A stretch of 64,000 nt of DNA from Lutjanus erythropterus (lineage: Eukaryota; Chordata; Actinopteri; Lutjaniformes; Lutjanidae), in NCBI GenBank assembly GCA_020091685.1, contig CM034600.1, positions 338,024-402,023 on the forward strand, in the 5' to 3' direction. Shown piece after piece: positions 46,147 to 57,389 of the stretch (its first letter is position 1; every line of letters begins with the position of its first letter). The translations under genes were made by a program, and so were the position numbers. The notes beneath the pieces are model-generated. The model was not told the DNA's origin. It saw only the letters and a program-made list of their open reading frames with translations, and ran no database searches.

Positions 46147-46198
46147 TGCACTTTTATATTTGATAATGTTGTGTTTGTATTTTCACTGAGATTGAGCT
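46147..46198 (+). repeat. 52-base direct repeat, right copy
   Basis: Partner of 45664-45715; both end in 'gagctc' or 'gagcta'. Confidence 0.8.
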
Positions 46199-46505
46199 CC
46201 AACAAGATTTTGCTTCTTTGTTGAACAACCCCCAGATACACTTCATTTACAAATAAAGCAGATTTTATTAGATTTATTTGTAATCCTGAGACTTTTTAGT
46301 AAAGGTTACGTGAAACAATCAGTGTGCAGAGTGCATTTTTTTCTCCCTGGAATGATTTTCACCAAAAATGCCCTAAAAACATTGCAGTGCATCTCAGCTT
46401 CCATAGCAAACACACTCACATGCTGTCAGTGTGCATGTGAAGATGCACAGAAAGTACGCACACAGAGGAACTCACACTTGCAAAAGTCGTATACAGAAAA
46501 CTCAC

Positions 46506-46621
46506 CTGTACGTATGCACACACTCACACATCAGCTCGGCCAGTTCCTCAGGAGACAGAGAAGCCAAACACAGGTCTTGAGTCGACTCCAGCTGCAGCGG
46601 TAACCTTTGAAACTCTTCAAA
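46506..46621 (-). CDS. Candidate host protein-coding exon, unidentified gene
   Basis: On the minus strand a frame reads FEEFQRLPLQLESTQ, then DLCLASLSPEELAELMCECV and HTY. It ends in TACAG followed by GTGAG, a consensus splice donor, leaving two bases of the next codon. Codon use (CTG, GAG, GCC) and the balanced acidic/leucine composition look like real fish coding sequence. The frame stays open upstream to about 46783, but the part before 46640 is CA-rich and implausible. The exon start used here is a CTGAG after a pyrimidine stretch near 46635; CAG sites near 46650 and 46664 are alternatives. The leucine/glutamate pattern suggests a helical segment, but I recognise no family. No second exon was found within 64 kb, which would fit a gene with very long introns or a decayed fragment. 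Confidence 0.4.
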
Positions 46622-46789
46622 CTCAGCCGAGCCGATTAAAGGGAAGAGCAATCTGTGTGTGTCTGCACTTCTGTTTGACAAAGAACGCGAATTATACCCG
46701 CGGGTGTGTATGCACGAGTGTGTATGTGTGCGTGTTTGGGGCTGGCGGTGATCACACACACACAAATAGTGCCACTCAGCCATCTGTGT

Positions 46790-47480
46790 TACACCCCTGT
46801 CCGTGACCTAGTCCCTGCACATGATTAATTCCGCTTTATTCCACTTTATGCATTAAAGTCCATTTCAGAAAGGTCAGCAGAGGGGTGGTACAGGCGAGAA
46901 TGGAGCAGCCCCCGCCCCTCCTCTTAAGATCGTTTTGTGGACTCAAGGCCAGTTTCCTCTTAGTAAGCTCACATTAAATTCACACATCTTTCTTTTTACC
47001 TCCTCCCTTTCTTAGCACAAGAAAAATTATGCAGAGTAGTACTACCCATTCAATTACTGTTAAGCCCTACTTAGCCAGCAAAGAGAAAAAGGGATTCTAT
47101 TTCATTAGGTGGGATTAAATGATGGTTTAAAAGGCATTTTGGTGTCTGGGAGAGCGGTGACTGCGCTAAGGAGTGGTAGGTAGCGAAGCGATGAGGGGTG
47201 TAATTTGAGTCCTCTGCATTTTCTGTCCTCGAATGTCTTCCTCTCACATTTCACGCCTGTTGGGCTGCCTCAGATCGACTTTTTTATATGTCTGTTAAAA
47301 ATGAAGGTGTCTTCCTAAAAGGCATCATCATGGCCCGACTCCTTAACGGCGGGATGTCAGCTGAGGAACAAGACTGTAAATAGATATCACTGACAACCGA
47401 GGAAAACCCTGCGTCATCAAAAAGGCAACTTTTCAAGACTTTGTGACAGTCTTAGATTCAGACAAACATTTTTACCTGAT
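46790..47480. other. Long unique island, candidate conserved non-coding element
   Basis: Nearly 700 bases with no tandem repeat, no element ends and no copy in the window. It contains clustered homeodomain-type cores ('gattaattccgc', 'cccattcaattactg', 'gggattaaatgatgg'). Frames are short on both strands. It lies just upstream, in minus-strand terms, of the candidate exon. Confidence 0.35.
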
Positions 47481-47619
47481 GTTTGAGTTTTTAAAGCATT
47501 TGTGGACATTTCTTCCTCACGTTAAAACTGCTTCTATCAATATCTCTATGAACAACGGATCAAATGACTGAGTGTAGTGTGAAAGGAGACGCTCGTAGTC
47601 ACTTGACAATAATTCACTG

Positions 47620-48768
47620 GGGTAAGACTTCATATTAAGTTGCTTACATGTTAGTTAATAAGTAATAAGATCCCAATAAGATACTTATTAACATCAATAT
47701 GTATTAATGAGACCATATACATGTTTGTAAAAGCATAATAAACATGTTTAATGTTTAATTAGTTATTAGGGTCAGGTAAGGTATCACTTTATGTAAAGGT
47801 ACTAGGTAATAAGAATTAGTTAATAGGTAATGAGGTCCTTAAAATATGCTTATTAACATGAATATGTATTAATAAGACAATATAAGTGTTAGTAATAGCA
47901 TAATAAACATGTTTAGTATTAGATTAGTTACCACAGTCAGATAAGGGAACACCTTACTTAAAGGTGCTTGTAATAAGTGTTAGTTAATATGTAATAAGAC
48001 CTTAATAAAATGCTTATTAACACAATTATGCATTAATAAGACTATAAAAGTGCTAGCAGTCTTATAACAAACTTGTTATCAGTTAATAGACTGTGACTGT
48101 TGATGAAAGCTTTATGAGTTTCTTATAACTGTTTATCAAAGTGTTACAAACACACTTATGTAGGTCAACTCACTTACCTATTACAGTATTATTAAACCTT
48201 TACTAAGCTTTTGTCTTTCTTAAGATTTCTACATAGTTCATTATGCATTTATTAGAGCTTAACAATGCACTTATTAACAGTTAACTAACACATTTCAGGG
48301 GATACTGAATCTAAAGTGTGAAGGTTAATCAGTCCTTTGATACACATACATTAATAATCCATTTTTTTAAGTAAAACTATTTCAAGCTTTTTTCCTCTAA
48401 TATAAAAAGGCTAATAAATGCATGAAGTTAGCATGACTATTAATAAAGCAACAACACAAGCTGATAGTATTTAAACTTAGTAAACATGTTTGTAATTATA
48501 TGCTATTATAAACAAACATATTGAATAATTATAATATTACATGTAATTATGTATACATTAATAGGACTGTCATTAACATTCATGCAGTCCATATAGTGTT
48601 CATATAAGTGCTAATATAAGTGCTTATAAATGTCTTATAATCTAACAATAAACATGTTTGTTATATGCTATTACTGACACTTAAACAGTATTACTAAGCA
48701 TCTTATAAGGGCCCAGTTACATATTAACAAAGACTTATCGCAAGGACCTTTATGTTAAGTGTTACCTT
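47620..48768. mobile_element. MITE with GGTAACACTT-type ends and internal 165-base tandem units
   Basis: The left end GGGTAAGACTTCATATTAAG and the right end, read in reverse, AAGGTAACACTTAACATAAA are degenerate TIRs. Inside, blocks with 'gttagttaataggtaat', 'gcttattaacatgaata' and 'tgtattaataagac' recur with a spacing of about 165 bases from about 47640, 47800 and 47965, becoming more diverged to the right. Very AT-rich and non-coding. Confidence 0.7.
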
Positions 48769-48817
48769 ACTGATCTCTGTAGATTGTAGCTTTACACAAT
48801 CATCACACACACAGTCT

Positions 48818-48988
48818 AAAGGGATAGTTCACCCAAAAATGAAAATCCAGTCATTATCTACTCACCCTCATGCCAATTGAAGGTCGGGTTTAGTTTTTCA
48901 GTCCATATAACACTGCTGGAGTTTCACAGGAAAACAGTCTCCCAAACAATGGAAGTGAATGGAGACCAGTTTTCAAATGTAAAAAAGA
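48818..48988 (+). mobile_element. Half copy of the long-palindrome MITE
   Basis: AAAGGGATAGTTCACCCAAA and the following 170 bases match the left arm at 37645-37830. The right arm is absent. Confidence 0.85.
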
Positions 48989-48994
48989 ACAAGA

Positions 48995-49027
48995 CTGAAC
49001 ATTAATGAAGGTGTTTTGTGATTGTGG

Positions 49028-49063
<36 letters not shown>

Positions 49064-49290
49064 CTTGTGCAGACAGATTGATTGCAACACAGACTTTACA
49101 CTTCGGGGCAAGTGGTTTTTACTCCAATACACCGAGCTAAAGATAATTAATGCACTGGGCCACGCCTTTGTTTTTCCTTCATTTTCAGACCTCCCACCCA
49201 TGGTCACACAGACCAGACGGAAGTTCATTTGCTATCTTGCTGACATGGCAAAAAAGATGGCTTTGCACCAGGTGTAAGATAATGTACAAA
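48995..49290 (+). repeat. Dispersed repeat family G, copy 1, with (GT)n
   Basis: 'ttaatgaaggtgttttgtga' opens the copy; its reverse complement recurs near 56470. A GT microsatellite occupies 49030-49061. 'tttgctatcttgctgacatg' and 'gggccacgcctttg' recur near 56220-56330 in reverse. Confidence 0.6.
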
Positions 49291-49734
49291 AGATGTAGAA
49301 CATAATATGGTTTGAATGGCATCTCTGGCAGCAACCAGACCAAAAGTAAAATGCGACAATGTATAATTTTTTTCCCTTGGTCAAATGAAACGAACTGTGA
49401 ATGCACTCATAGATGCATGACTTGACATATGCCCAAAAGTGCAGCCTCTTGCATGTTTTTACAACCACTAACCACTTATATCAACTTCATGAGGTGATAA
49501 TAAGTAAATGTTGTAGAGGTTGTGGCCAAAAAAGCATCTAATGCAGGTTTGAGTATAATTTAAAACCCTGAGTAAAGACAAAATGACAACATCTGATTGA
49601 TGTGACATTATGACAGTAGATGCTTTGAGGATGTGGTTTCATTCAGGTGGTTTATTTTGTCCTCAGATTCTATTTTCAGTCATGGCAAAGTGCATAAATC
49701 ATAGATAAAGAATACGGTGCAGCACTCCAATTTA
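49291..49734. other. Unassigned sequence
   Basis: No feature recognised. Confidence 0.45.
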
Positions 49735-50110
49735 AGTTTTTATTGCCGTGCAGATGATTCGGGCAAGATGCCATCTTTCAGCATGCATTTCAGGCAATAA
49801 TAGTGTCAAACCTCAATTAATATTCATAAATCGACAATACAACCATGCACACAGCTGTGTCAAGAATACCATCCCTCATGCACTGATTCACTCCCACTCC
49901 CCGAGACAGTGGCTTGAGGAAGAGCTAGAGGCTCTGCACAAACTGCTTTCTGGGTAATAATTTCTTTTTAGGGCCGAGAAGAAAAAAAAAAACTACATAG
50001 ATTCATAATAATTTTATGACCCGCTCAAACGGGGGAAAAAAGTTGCTCCTCCAGCTACAAAATATTTGGGAAACTCGCTAAGAAATTCACTTGATGCTGT
50101 CTACAGTATA
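49735..50110 (+). other. Unique island, candidate conserved non-coding or coding block
   Basis: It is high in complexity and carries AT-core words ('cctcaattaatattcataaa', 'ttcataataattttatgacc'). From 49909, after a pyrimidine-rich stretch ending in GACAG, a plus frame reads WLEEELEALHKLLSG and then meets TAA; GGGTAATA at that point could instead be a donor. The peptide looks protein-like but is only 15 residues. Confidence 0.3.
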
Positions 50111-50544
50111 TTCAAGCTGGTAGTGCAGAAAAGGGCAAGGGCAGATGGGACTGAGGGAGGGAGGTGAGTGATGATAGGGCGAGGAAGACAAGAGAGGACA
50201 CTGACCAAGTTACAGAAGTGGCATTGCTGACAATGATGCAGTATTTTTTCAGTTTCAGTGTGACAAAAATGTGTTTTGAGTGATGTGTTTATCTGTGTGA
50301 ACCTCAAGGTCTTCCTTTTCTATGTGTGGTTGTGTCTATATGTGAGGAAGGTCATTCTAATCTTCTGTCTTCATTTTGTATGTAAATGACTTGAAGGCAA
50401 AACAACAAAAATTAGAAAAACATTTCAATATAACAGTCTAATTCTTCTACCTCACTGTTCTGTGAAGACAGATATGTGCATGTGAATGCAAAATCTGTAG
50501 GAAAGGGACGACACTTTGGTTCGTTGTGTGTGTCTAAGTGTTCT
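50111..50544. other. Unassigned sequence
   Basis: No feature recognised. Confidence 0.45.
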
Positions 50545-51245
50545 GCAGAGGTGACAAAAGTACACAAGTTCTGTACTCAAGTAGAAATACAGGTACCTGT
50601 TGAAAAAAAGACTGGTAAAAGTAGAAGTACTGATTCAACCTCTTTAATCAAGTAAAAGTGAAAAAGTACAGGCTCTGAAATGTACTTCAAGTATAAAAGT
50701 AAGAAGTCGTCCTCTGTAGAACATTGCTACTGACTGTTTCTGTGCAAAGCTAACTGAACCTCAACTTTTCTCCACGGTTGAGTCTCCTGCTGTCTGTTTC
50801 GTCTTGTTACACCTTTTACATCATTTTCATGTAGTTACGTTGTTTGTGTCTTATTCCATCTTTTGCACCATTATGTTGTTTTTGTCTTGTTACATCGTTT
50901 GCGTCTTGTTACTTCTTTTGCAGTGTTTATTGACTTGTTATGTCTTATTACACCTTTTACGTTTTTTTCCTCTCATTTAGAATTGTTACATAATTTTCGT
51001 CTTTCACGTCATTTTCGACTTGTTACATCTTGCTACATCTTTTATGTTGTTTTCATCTTGTTAAGTATTGTTACATAATTTTCGTCTTTCACGTCATTTT
51101 TGTTTTGTTACGTGTTGTTACACCTTTAATGTTGTTTGTATCTTGTTACATCTTTTATGCTGTTTTTTTTAACTTGTTACATTGTTTTCCTCCTGTTTTA
51201 TGTCGTTTTTGTCTTGTTAAGTCATTTTCATGTTGTTACGTTTAA
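50545..51245 (+). mobile_element. MITE family B, copy 6, with internal minisatellite
   Basis: GCAGAGGTGACAAAAGTACA starts the copy. Its first 250 bases match copies 2 and 4 block by block. The array of CTTGTTACRTYTTTTACRTT-type units runs from about 50798 to 51245. The far end is not recognisable. Confidence 0.85.
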
Positions 51246-51899
51246 CTTTCTTAATCAATACATGTTGAAATACAGCAGAACAATCTACCTAGCTCTCTAC
51301 AGTTAACATCTACATTATCAATGTCAAAAAACATTTGAAAATAAATTCGTGGCACGTTTTGAATATCGTTGTAATACATCTCAACTTGTAAGCATTCACT
51401 TCTATATAAATGAAGTATGATGTTATTTCTGTAGGGGAGGTATCTGCCATATATTTACACATGTATATGTATTTATTGTGTTTTCACCCTGTTACATTCT
51501 GAATTCAATTAATCATCTGTGTTGTATTTTGTGTGCATTATAAAGGAACTACAACTCTAGTTTCAATGCACAACCCTGTGTTATTTAATGAAAATAAATG
51601 TCCTTGAATCCTTCAGATACACACTGGGTGTGTATCTGCATAGGCAGTGTATGGACTGTGCAGACATGAGTACATGATGATGCTGCAGAAACTATAAATT
51701 ATGCTAACGATTCTAGGGTGTACTAGACACAGCAGTAAATGCTAACCCCAGCATGCTCACAGTGACAATGCTAGCAAGCTGATGTTTTTGTATTTGAAGT
51801 ATTTGATTATAAACCAAAGTACTCAACTTATTTAGGCCTACATTTTGACCTGGTGATGGCACTTGATGAAGAGTAGGACTTAATTTGTGATGGAACCAT
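51246..51899. other. Unassigned sequence
   Basis: No feature recognised. Confidence 0.45.
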
Positions 51900-52000
51900 A
51901 TTTAACATGAACACCATTAGTAAACTATTAACTGTTATTAATGCTTATTACTGCATTATCTAATGTTAATTAATGGATCCTTATTGTAAAGTGTTACCCT
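51900..52000 (-). mobile_element. End fragment of the GGTAACACTT-type MITE
   Basis: 'ggatccttattgtaaagtgt' followed by TACCC is the terminal sequence of the family also seen at 47620-48768. Confidence 0.55.
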
Positions 52001-52929
52001 TTAGACTACCTAGACCATACATATAAAACTGGCAGTGGCTTCATGCTATCCAGTTCTTAGCTTAATGCATTTTATTGCAGGTACTCAGGAAAGCTTTTAC
52101 ATTAAATGGCTGATAACTTCTCGTATAATGTTCACGAGAATAATTTAAAGAAACTGACTTTATCTTCCTGCAAAATAATTTTAAGTTGCCACCCGCATCA
52201 TAAAGTTTGTTTTGATTCTTTATCATTTTTCTCTGTGCTCACTTCTCTGGAAAGGCCTTGGAGCAGTTGAGCTCCCTCTGATTGGGCTCATACATGAGGC
52301 CTGCAGGTCACAGACTGACTGGATCAATCACAAAAGCACCATGGGATAAAAAAGCCTCAGACATTCACTTATACTGTTAGTGTACACACACATTCTGTAT
52401 ACTACATGTCCCATCTGAAACAATCTTCAAAATCACAACTGCAAGAACATTTTTTGACAACTCTATGGACTTATTGACACAAGGCTGCAGTGGTAAGGGT
52501 TAGATGTAATGAGGAGAGGACTTCTGCAAACGTCCCCAGAGTATATTGTGAGTCTGTCCTTCTTACCACTCCTGTCAAATGCTACACTGCTCTCTGACAT
52601 TTTAAAACAGTTTGTCAACTTTAATCACAGAGCTGTTCAGAAATCCAGCTGAAAAGCCTGCCTCTTTTAATAGTGGTCTACAATATGTGTATGTGAGAGT
52701 GGACATTTGTGTACATCTTGGAATGGATGTGACTGTTTGTGGGTCTACTGTCAGCCAAAGAAGTACAGTCAGTGAGAGGGATATACATTCCTGTACTAAT
52801 GAATTAATGTGACATAAAACATACAAAAGCTGAGTCATCGTTGACACTTTAAGCAACAGAGAAAACATTAAAGAGACAACGTTTGCAGACAAGTATCCAG
52901 ACAAGTCATCCTCATACCTAAGTAACAGA
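52001..52929. other. Unassigned sequence
   Basis: Frames on both strands near 52602-52904 have no recognised homology. Confidence 0.4.
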
Positions 52930-53592
52930 ACAGGGCCCTGTTTCCCAGAGTCCCCTTAGCGCCTTAATATAATGGAGCTAACTGAGGATATGGCCTTTCT
53001 GACTGTCTGGTTAGTCTAGAGTAGCCTGAACCCAGAGTGACCCTGAGAGCTGAACACCGCCAGCAGAGGAACACAGTGCTGACAGAGACCATATATGCAT
53101 GCATGTACATACACACACACTGCAATAAAATGTAGATATGCTGCTACAGATGCCTATTGTGTGACAACAACAAATTCGTATTAGAGCTTTTGTTTGTATG
53201 AGAACAAAATCATTCACCCATTTAGCTCTATCATTTATCCTGACCTTTTAAGAAGTCTCAGACTTTCATATGTCCTGATTCATACTGTTTTCATACTCCT
53301 GTTTTAAATGTTGTGGGCTATAGGCTTCGTATTTATTGGAACTATTACAAGGTTTCATCTGGATTCTTAAATAGATGAAGCAGATGATCTTTATTAGTAA
53401 TAGCTTCCTTTGTTTTTATATTAGATTGAGGTAATTATAACAACATTTGTTGTGTTAAAACGTCATTTATGAGCCTTTACAAGTGATCAATCAATGCATG
53501 CACCGCGGCGAAAGACAGTTTACAGCTTACGATGGACCTGAGCAGCTCTTTCTTCAGGCCACCCCACTAAGGGACAGTCTGGGAAACACTCA
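52930..53592. mobile_element. MITE with TTTCCCAGA-type ends (probable)
   Basis: CTGTTTCCCAGAGTCCCCTT at 52938 and, read in reverse from 53588, TGTTTCCCAGACTGTCCCTT are matching inverted ends. They resemble a common fish element with GGTTTCCCAGAC ends. Little else is recognisable inside. Confidence 0.5.
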
Positions 53593-53689
53593 CAGGAAAA
53601 GAAGTTACCTTTCTAAGGATACCTTAGAAACCTTCATAGAACACCAAGGTACATTGAAACTGGGAAATGACCCAGATTGATTGCTGGTG

Positions 53690-53920
53690 ACTTAAGGTTG
53701 TGTAACAATCTTCCATATGTTACTTAAGTCATGTGACATTAAACATGTGGTTAACATTATGAGACAACAGCAGTTTGGTTAGGTTTAAGCACCAAAACTA
53801 CTTGGTTTGATTTTGGAAAAATGATGGTTTTGGTCCAGATTTGAGGGCTGTATTATGTGTGTCATGTGTAATGGAAGTTTACACAACTTAAAACTAAATT
53901 AGTGAACACTGGGCCTCGTG
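53690..53920 (+). repeat. Dispersed repeat family H-like, copy related to 19.0 kb
   Basis: 'aagtcatgtgacattaaaca', 'tgtggttaacatt', 'cagtttggttaggttta' and 'aactacttgg' match 18960-19200. Confidence 0.65.
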
Positions 53921-54399
53921 CATGAATTGTTCACATTAACTTTTGTGGCATTCATCAACACTTTTGTGCTTCTTACTTGTTTTTAGCTAAGACCAAAATT
54001 TTTACAGTGCCCTCATCTGCACAAACGTTTTGTGTTTTGTGCTGTGAAATGTTAATGATGAATAAAAACTAAATTGATTTCTGAAAATACAAATGAAAAA
54101 TCTTATACAGGTATTTATTCCTTTAATTATTTTAAATGTTAACACTTTACATTACCAGGCTACAGAGAGATGTCTCACGTCATACTCCAATACACTCATT
54201 TATGTTTGTTAGAAAAGTTACATTTTTTGCAGTCCTTCAGTGGTATTTCAACATTTCCTCTCCTTTCACTTCTTTTTTTCTGACTTTAACATCATTCAGA
54301 AAATGTCACCAGCTTGTTGGTTTCTAGTTTGCATGCAACACTTCTGTCTGCTTTCCTTATATGGATTCATTTGGACACTTCTATATGTGGACAGACGGA
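53921..54399. other. Unassigned sequence
   Basis: No feature recognised. Confidence 0.45.
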
Positions 54400-54705
54400 C
54401 ACAAGGAGAACGTGCAGACTGTGTAGTTTGCGTGTTCTCCTTGTGTCCTCGTTGGTTCTCTCCGGGTACTCCGGCTTCCTCCCACAGTCCAAAGACATGT
54501 AGCATAACATTCTAGTTGATAACTCTAAATTTCCCATAGGCGTGCATGTGATTATGAGTGGTTGTCTGTCTCTCTGTGTCAGCCCTGAGATGAACTGGCG
54601 ACTTGTCCTGGGTGTACCCCACTTCTCGGCCAATGTCAGCTGGGACAGGCTCCAGCCCCCCTGTAATCTCTCAGGATCGATTACAGACAAAGGATGGATT
54701 TCTAT
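54400..54705 (+). repeat. Abundant vertebrate/fish dispersed repeat
   Basis: 'ttctctccgggtactccggc', 'ttcctcccacagtccaaaga', 'gataactctaaatttcccat', 'cctgggtgtaccccacttct' and 'caatgtcagctgggacaggc' are signature phrases of a repeat found throughout fish genomes. It has no functional frame. Superfamily not claimed. Confidence 0.8.
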
Positions 54706-54900
54706 ATGCTAAATACAAACTCACTGGCAGCTGCTCCAATTAAAGATCAAATGCAATTCATCAACATAATTAATCCCATATAGGATATTTGTATTTTCCA
54801 CCTACTGCTTTCTTTAAGAACAAATATGAGAGAAAAGTAAGAAAACGTTCATGCATGGGGCCTGTTGTTTTTTGCTTTCACAAGGGACACAAACGCAAAG

Positions 54901-55253
54901 ACCTGGACTACTAAGCAGGATTTGTGGTTAGGTAGCTCTCAGGGTTAAACCTGGGTTTTTGGCCCTACGATGGTGGTTCTCTTCCTACTGGGGTAGATCA
55001 CCATGGTAACTTACGCTGAGCGCTTAACCTTCTCCGGAGCAGACTATGTTCAAGATAAGAGATCAGTATGGATAAAGCACCGCCTGCTTTATATTTATGT
55101 GAACGTGCTTGTGCCTGGACTGGGAAACCCTCGGTTCACTTACTGAGTTGATACCCAGCTTTGTGTGACCGCTTAACATTGATTGCCTGGTTTAGTTGAG
55201 CCAGATCACTTAAACATACCCCTAGTATGTTGAGCCTGCTTTGTAGTACAGGT
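54901..55253. mobile_element. MITE with ACCTGKACTAC ends, complete
   Basis: ACCTGGACTACTAAGCAGGA on the left and, read in reverse, ACCTGTACTACAAAGCAGGC on the right are TIRs matching at 17 of 20 positions. A central TCTCCGGAGCAG palindrome near 55034 fits a known fish MITE. Confidence 0.8.
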
Positions 55254-55479
55254 CGAGTTCGAGTTCGAGCATAAGCAATCTGTGAGTCTTGGGCACCCTT
55301 GGGCACTCAGCAATTCGTTTTCAGTTTTTTATTTCCTATGAATTCTTTACAATAAAAGTCCCCTGCTATTTTGTTATTTAAAAGCTTTTATTATGAAACA
55401 GTACAATATGTTAGGGTTGTTGGCTTTGCCTGTTGTTTCCCCTCCATAGTCTGTCTCTGTGGGTGCTTTTTATTCCGTT
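55254..55479. other. Unassigned sequence
   Basis: Only short word duplications ('tcgagttcgagttcgag', 'ttgggcacccttgggcac') are visible. Confidence 0.45.
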
Positions 55480-55690
55480 GAATTTTGCCTCCTCGTCTCC
55501 TCTCTCCTTCGTCGACCCGGAAGTTGTTTCCCCTCCGCCATGATGAAGGATTTTCCAATTGCCTAAATGCACCTGGAGGAGACGAGGAGCGAGGAGAGAA
55601 GAGGCTTCTGGAGGAGCTCAGAGCAAGGATACACTGGTGTATCCTACACAGAAGTCTTTTATCAATTGAGAGGCGTGCCGTATAAATGAC
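55480..55690. repeat. Short repeat with GAGGAGA inverted arms
   Basis: 'cctcgtctcctctctccttc' near 55490 and 'ggaggagacgaggagcgagg' near 55574 are inverted to each other. The sequence resembles a teleost MITE with GGAGACGAGGAGCGAGGAGA ends. Confidence 0.55.
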
Positions 55691-55954
55691 GCACTCCACA
55701 TTATCCTGAACAAAATGAAATAATTTTGATTACGCAGTATTAAAAACCCCGGCTCAGACACCCAGACTCTGCCAGACCGTTCAGTCTCCCATGTGATTCA
55801 TCACACCTGCTCCACCTGAAAACCAATCACATCCAGCCTTGTCTCTGTCTTCTGCCACCTAATTTGGACTGTTCAGTCTTTAGCTCCTCTGCCAGCCCTC
55901 CTTCAGCCATAATAAAGACCACTTCCGCCAAGCAAATAAACTGTCCTTAACCAT
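55691..55954. other. Unassigned sequence
   Basis: An AATAAAG follows 'ccttcagccat' at about 55909. It could be a polyadenylation signal of an old retroelement, but nothing else supports one. Confidence 0.3.
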
Positions 55955-56135
55955 TCACAGCAAGGTCTTTGGATTATCTTGAGTAACTGGGTCATGATTT
56001 CTATAGAGAGACACCCCTGTTTGATTTTTCAAATATGTTTTTTGTTGCACATGCAGAGTGTCATTTAGTTCCATTATACTGGAGAGAAGGCAGACACTAT
56101 GGCTGATTTCTCCAAAACTCTGCAACTCAAACCAG
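55955..56135 (+). repeat. Dispersed repeat family L, partial copy
   Basis: 'tggattatcttgagtaactg' and 'tggagagaaggcagacacta' match 35870-36020. Confidence 0.7.
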
Positions 56136-56199
56136 AACAATTTAGATGGCTAAATAGCACTACAGGTAAGAGGGTATGTATGTATTTTAGATTTTTTGT

Positions 56200-56640
56200 T
56201 TATTTTCTGCTATCTTACAGTGGCACAAGTGCCATTTTTGCCACGTCTGCAAGATAGCAAATGTTCTGTGCAGCTGTGGGCGGGAGGTCTAAACATGAAG
56301 GCAAAACGAAGCCATGGCCCGGTGCATTAGCTATCTTGTGCTTGGGACATTGGAGTCAAAAGCACTTGTGCTTTAGACCAGCTAAAAGCTGGTCAAAGTG
56401 CAAAGTCTGTGGTCTTTCAGCACAAGATAGCACCCGGTGCATTTGGCCAAAACACACACACATCTGCACAATCACGAGACACCTTCATTTATGATCATTC
56501 TCTTCCTCATACGGGAGTGTGGATTAGTAAAGTGTCATCTGAACATGTTTTCTATCAGCAATAAAGTGTAATACTGAAGTTAAACGCATGTGTCTCGCAC
56601 ACACGTCTCAACAATCACAGGACACCTTTCATTAATGTGC
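56200..56640 (-). repeat. Dispersed repeat family G, copy 2
   Basis: 'gcaagatagcaaatgttctg', 'gctttagaccagctaaaagc' and 'gcacaagatagcacccggtg', then CA-rich sequence and 'gacaccttcatttatg', match the pattern of an abundant fish repeat. Confidence 0.65.
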
Positions 56641-57389
56641 GTGCATGTGTCTTTAAAGATAAACTCACTAATTAGGAAAAAGAAATTGTTTTGTAATTAT
56701 AAAGCCTAATAAATCTAAACAGACCTGCAAAGTGTGCACGGGATGGAATCACAGCTGTCAGATCGTCTTTATCAGATGAGTCAGCATGTAGTGTTTGTGT
56801 CTGCATGTTTGTTATGATCCAGAAAAACAATGATTAAACAATGATGATCTATGACATACAAAATATATAAGACACAATATTTGACCACACGAGTCCGGCC
56901 CGTCCCGGAGAAAAAAAGTTATGTGTGCTTCTGTCAGAGCTGGTTGGATATACCTGTGTGTAATTTTGCACACTTCAAACTTCAGAAAATCTTTCTGATT
57001 GTTTTGTCGTGGGACAAGGAGTGAGGATGGGAGGAGGAGATGAGAATTAGGTGGGGGAGAAGAAGAAGGAGGAGCACGTGCAGCTGCATAACTGCTCCTT
57101 GACCTAGCTCAGGTGACCAGCAGAGCCGGGTTGAGATGGCAGCTTCATGGCTAGACTGGATTGGTTCGCCTCCCCTCTCTACCACACCATCTCTCTCCCC
57201 TGCTCCTCAGTCAGCAGACCTGCATAATAATGATGATGATGATAATAATTAATTATAAAATACAACACAATTTCATGGTGCTTTGGTGTAAAACTTAACC
57301 AGTTACATACCTGCACCGCCTCAGAGCTGACTTTCTGATTGGTTTATTGCATGTTCAGCCTAAACTCGCCTGTGAATTAATGAGGGCAC
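56641..57389. other. Unassigned sequence
   Basis: Short (ATG/ATA)n stretch near 57230-57248. No gene. Confidence 0.45.

Noticed and set aside
55909-55920. AATAAAG as part of an LTR
   Set aside because: No matching second LTR, primer-binding site or polypurine tract was found nearby.
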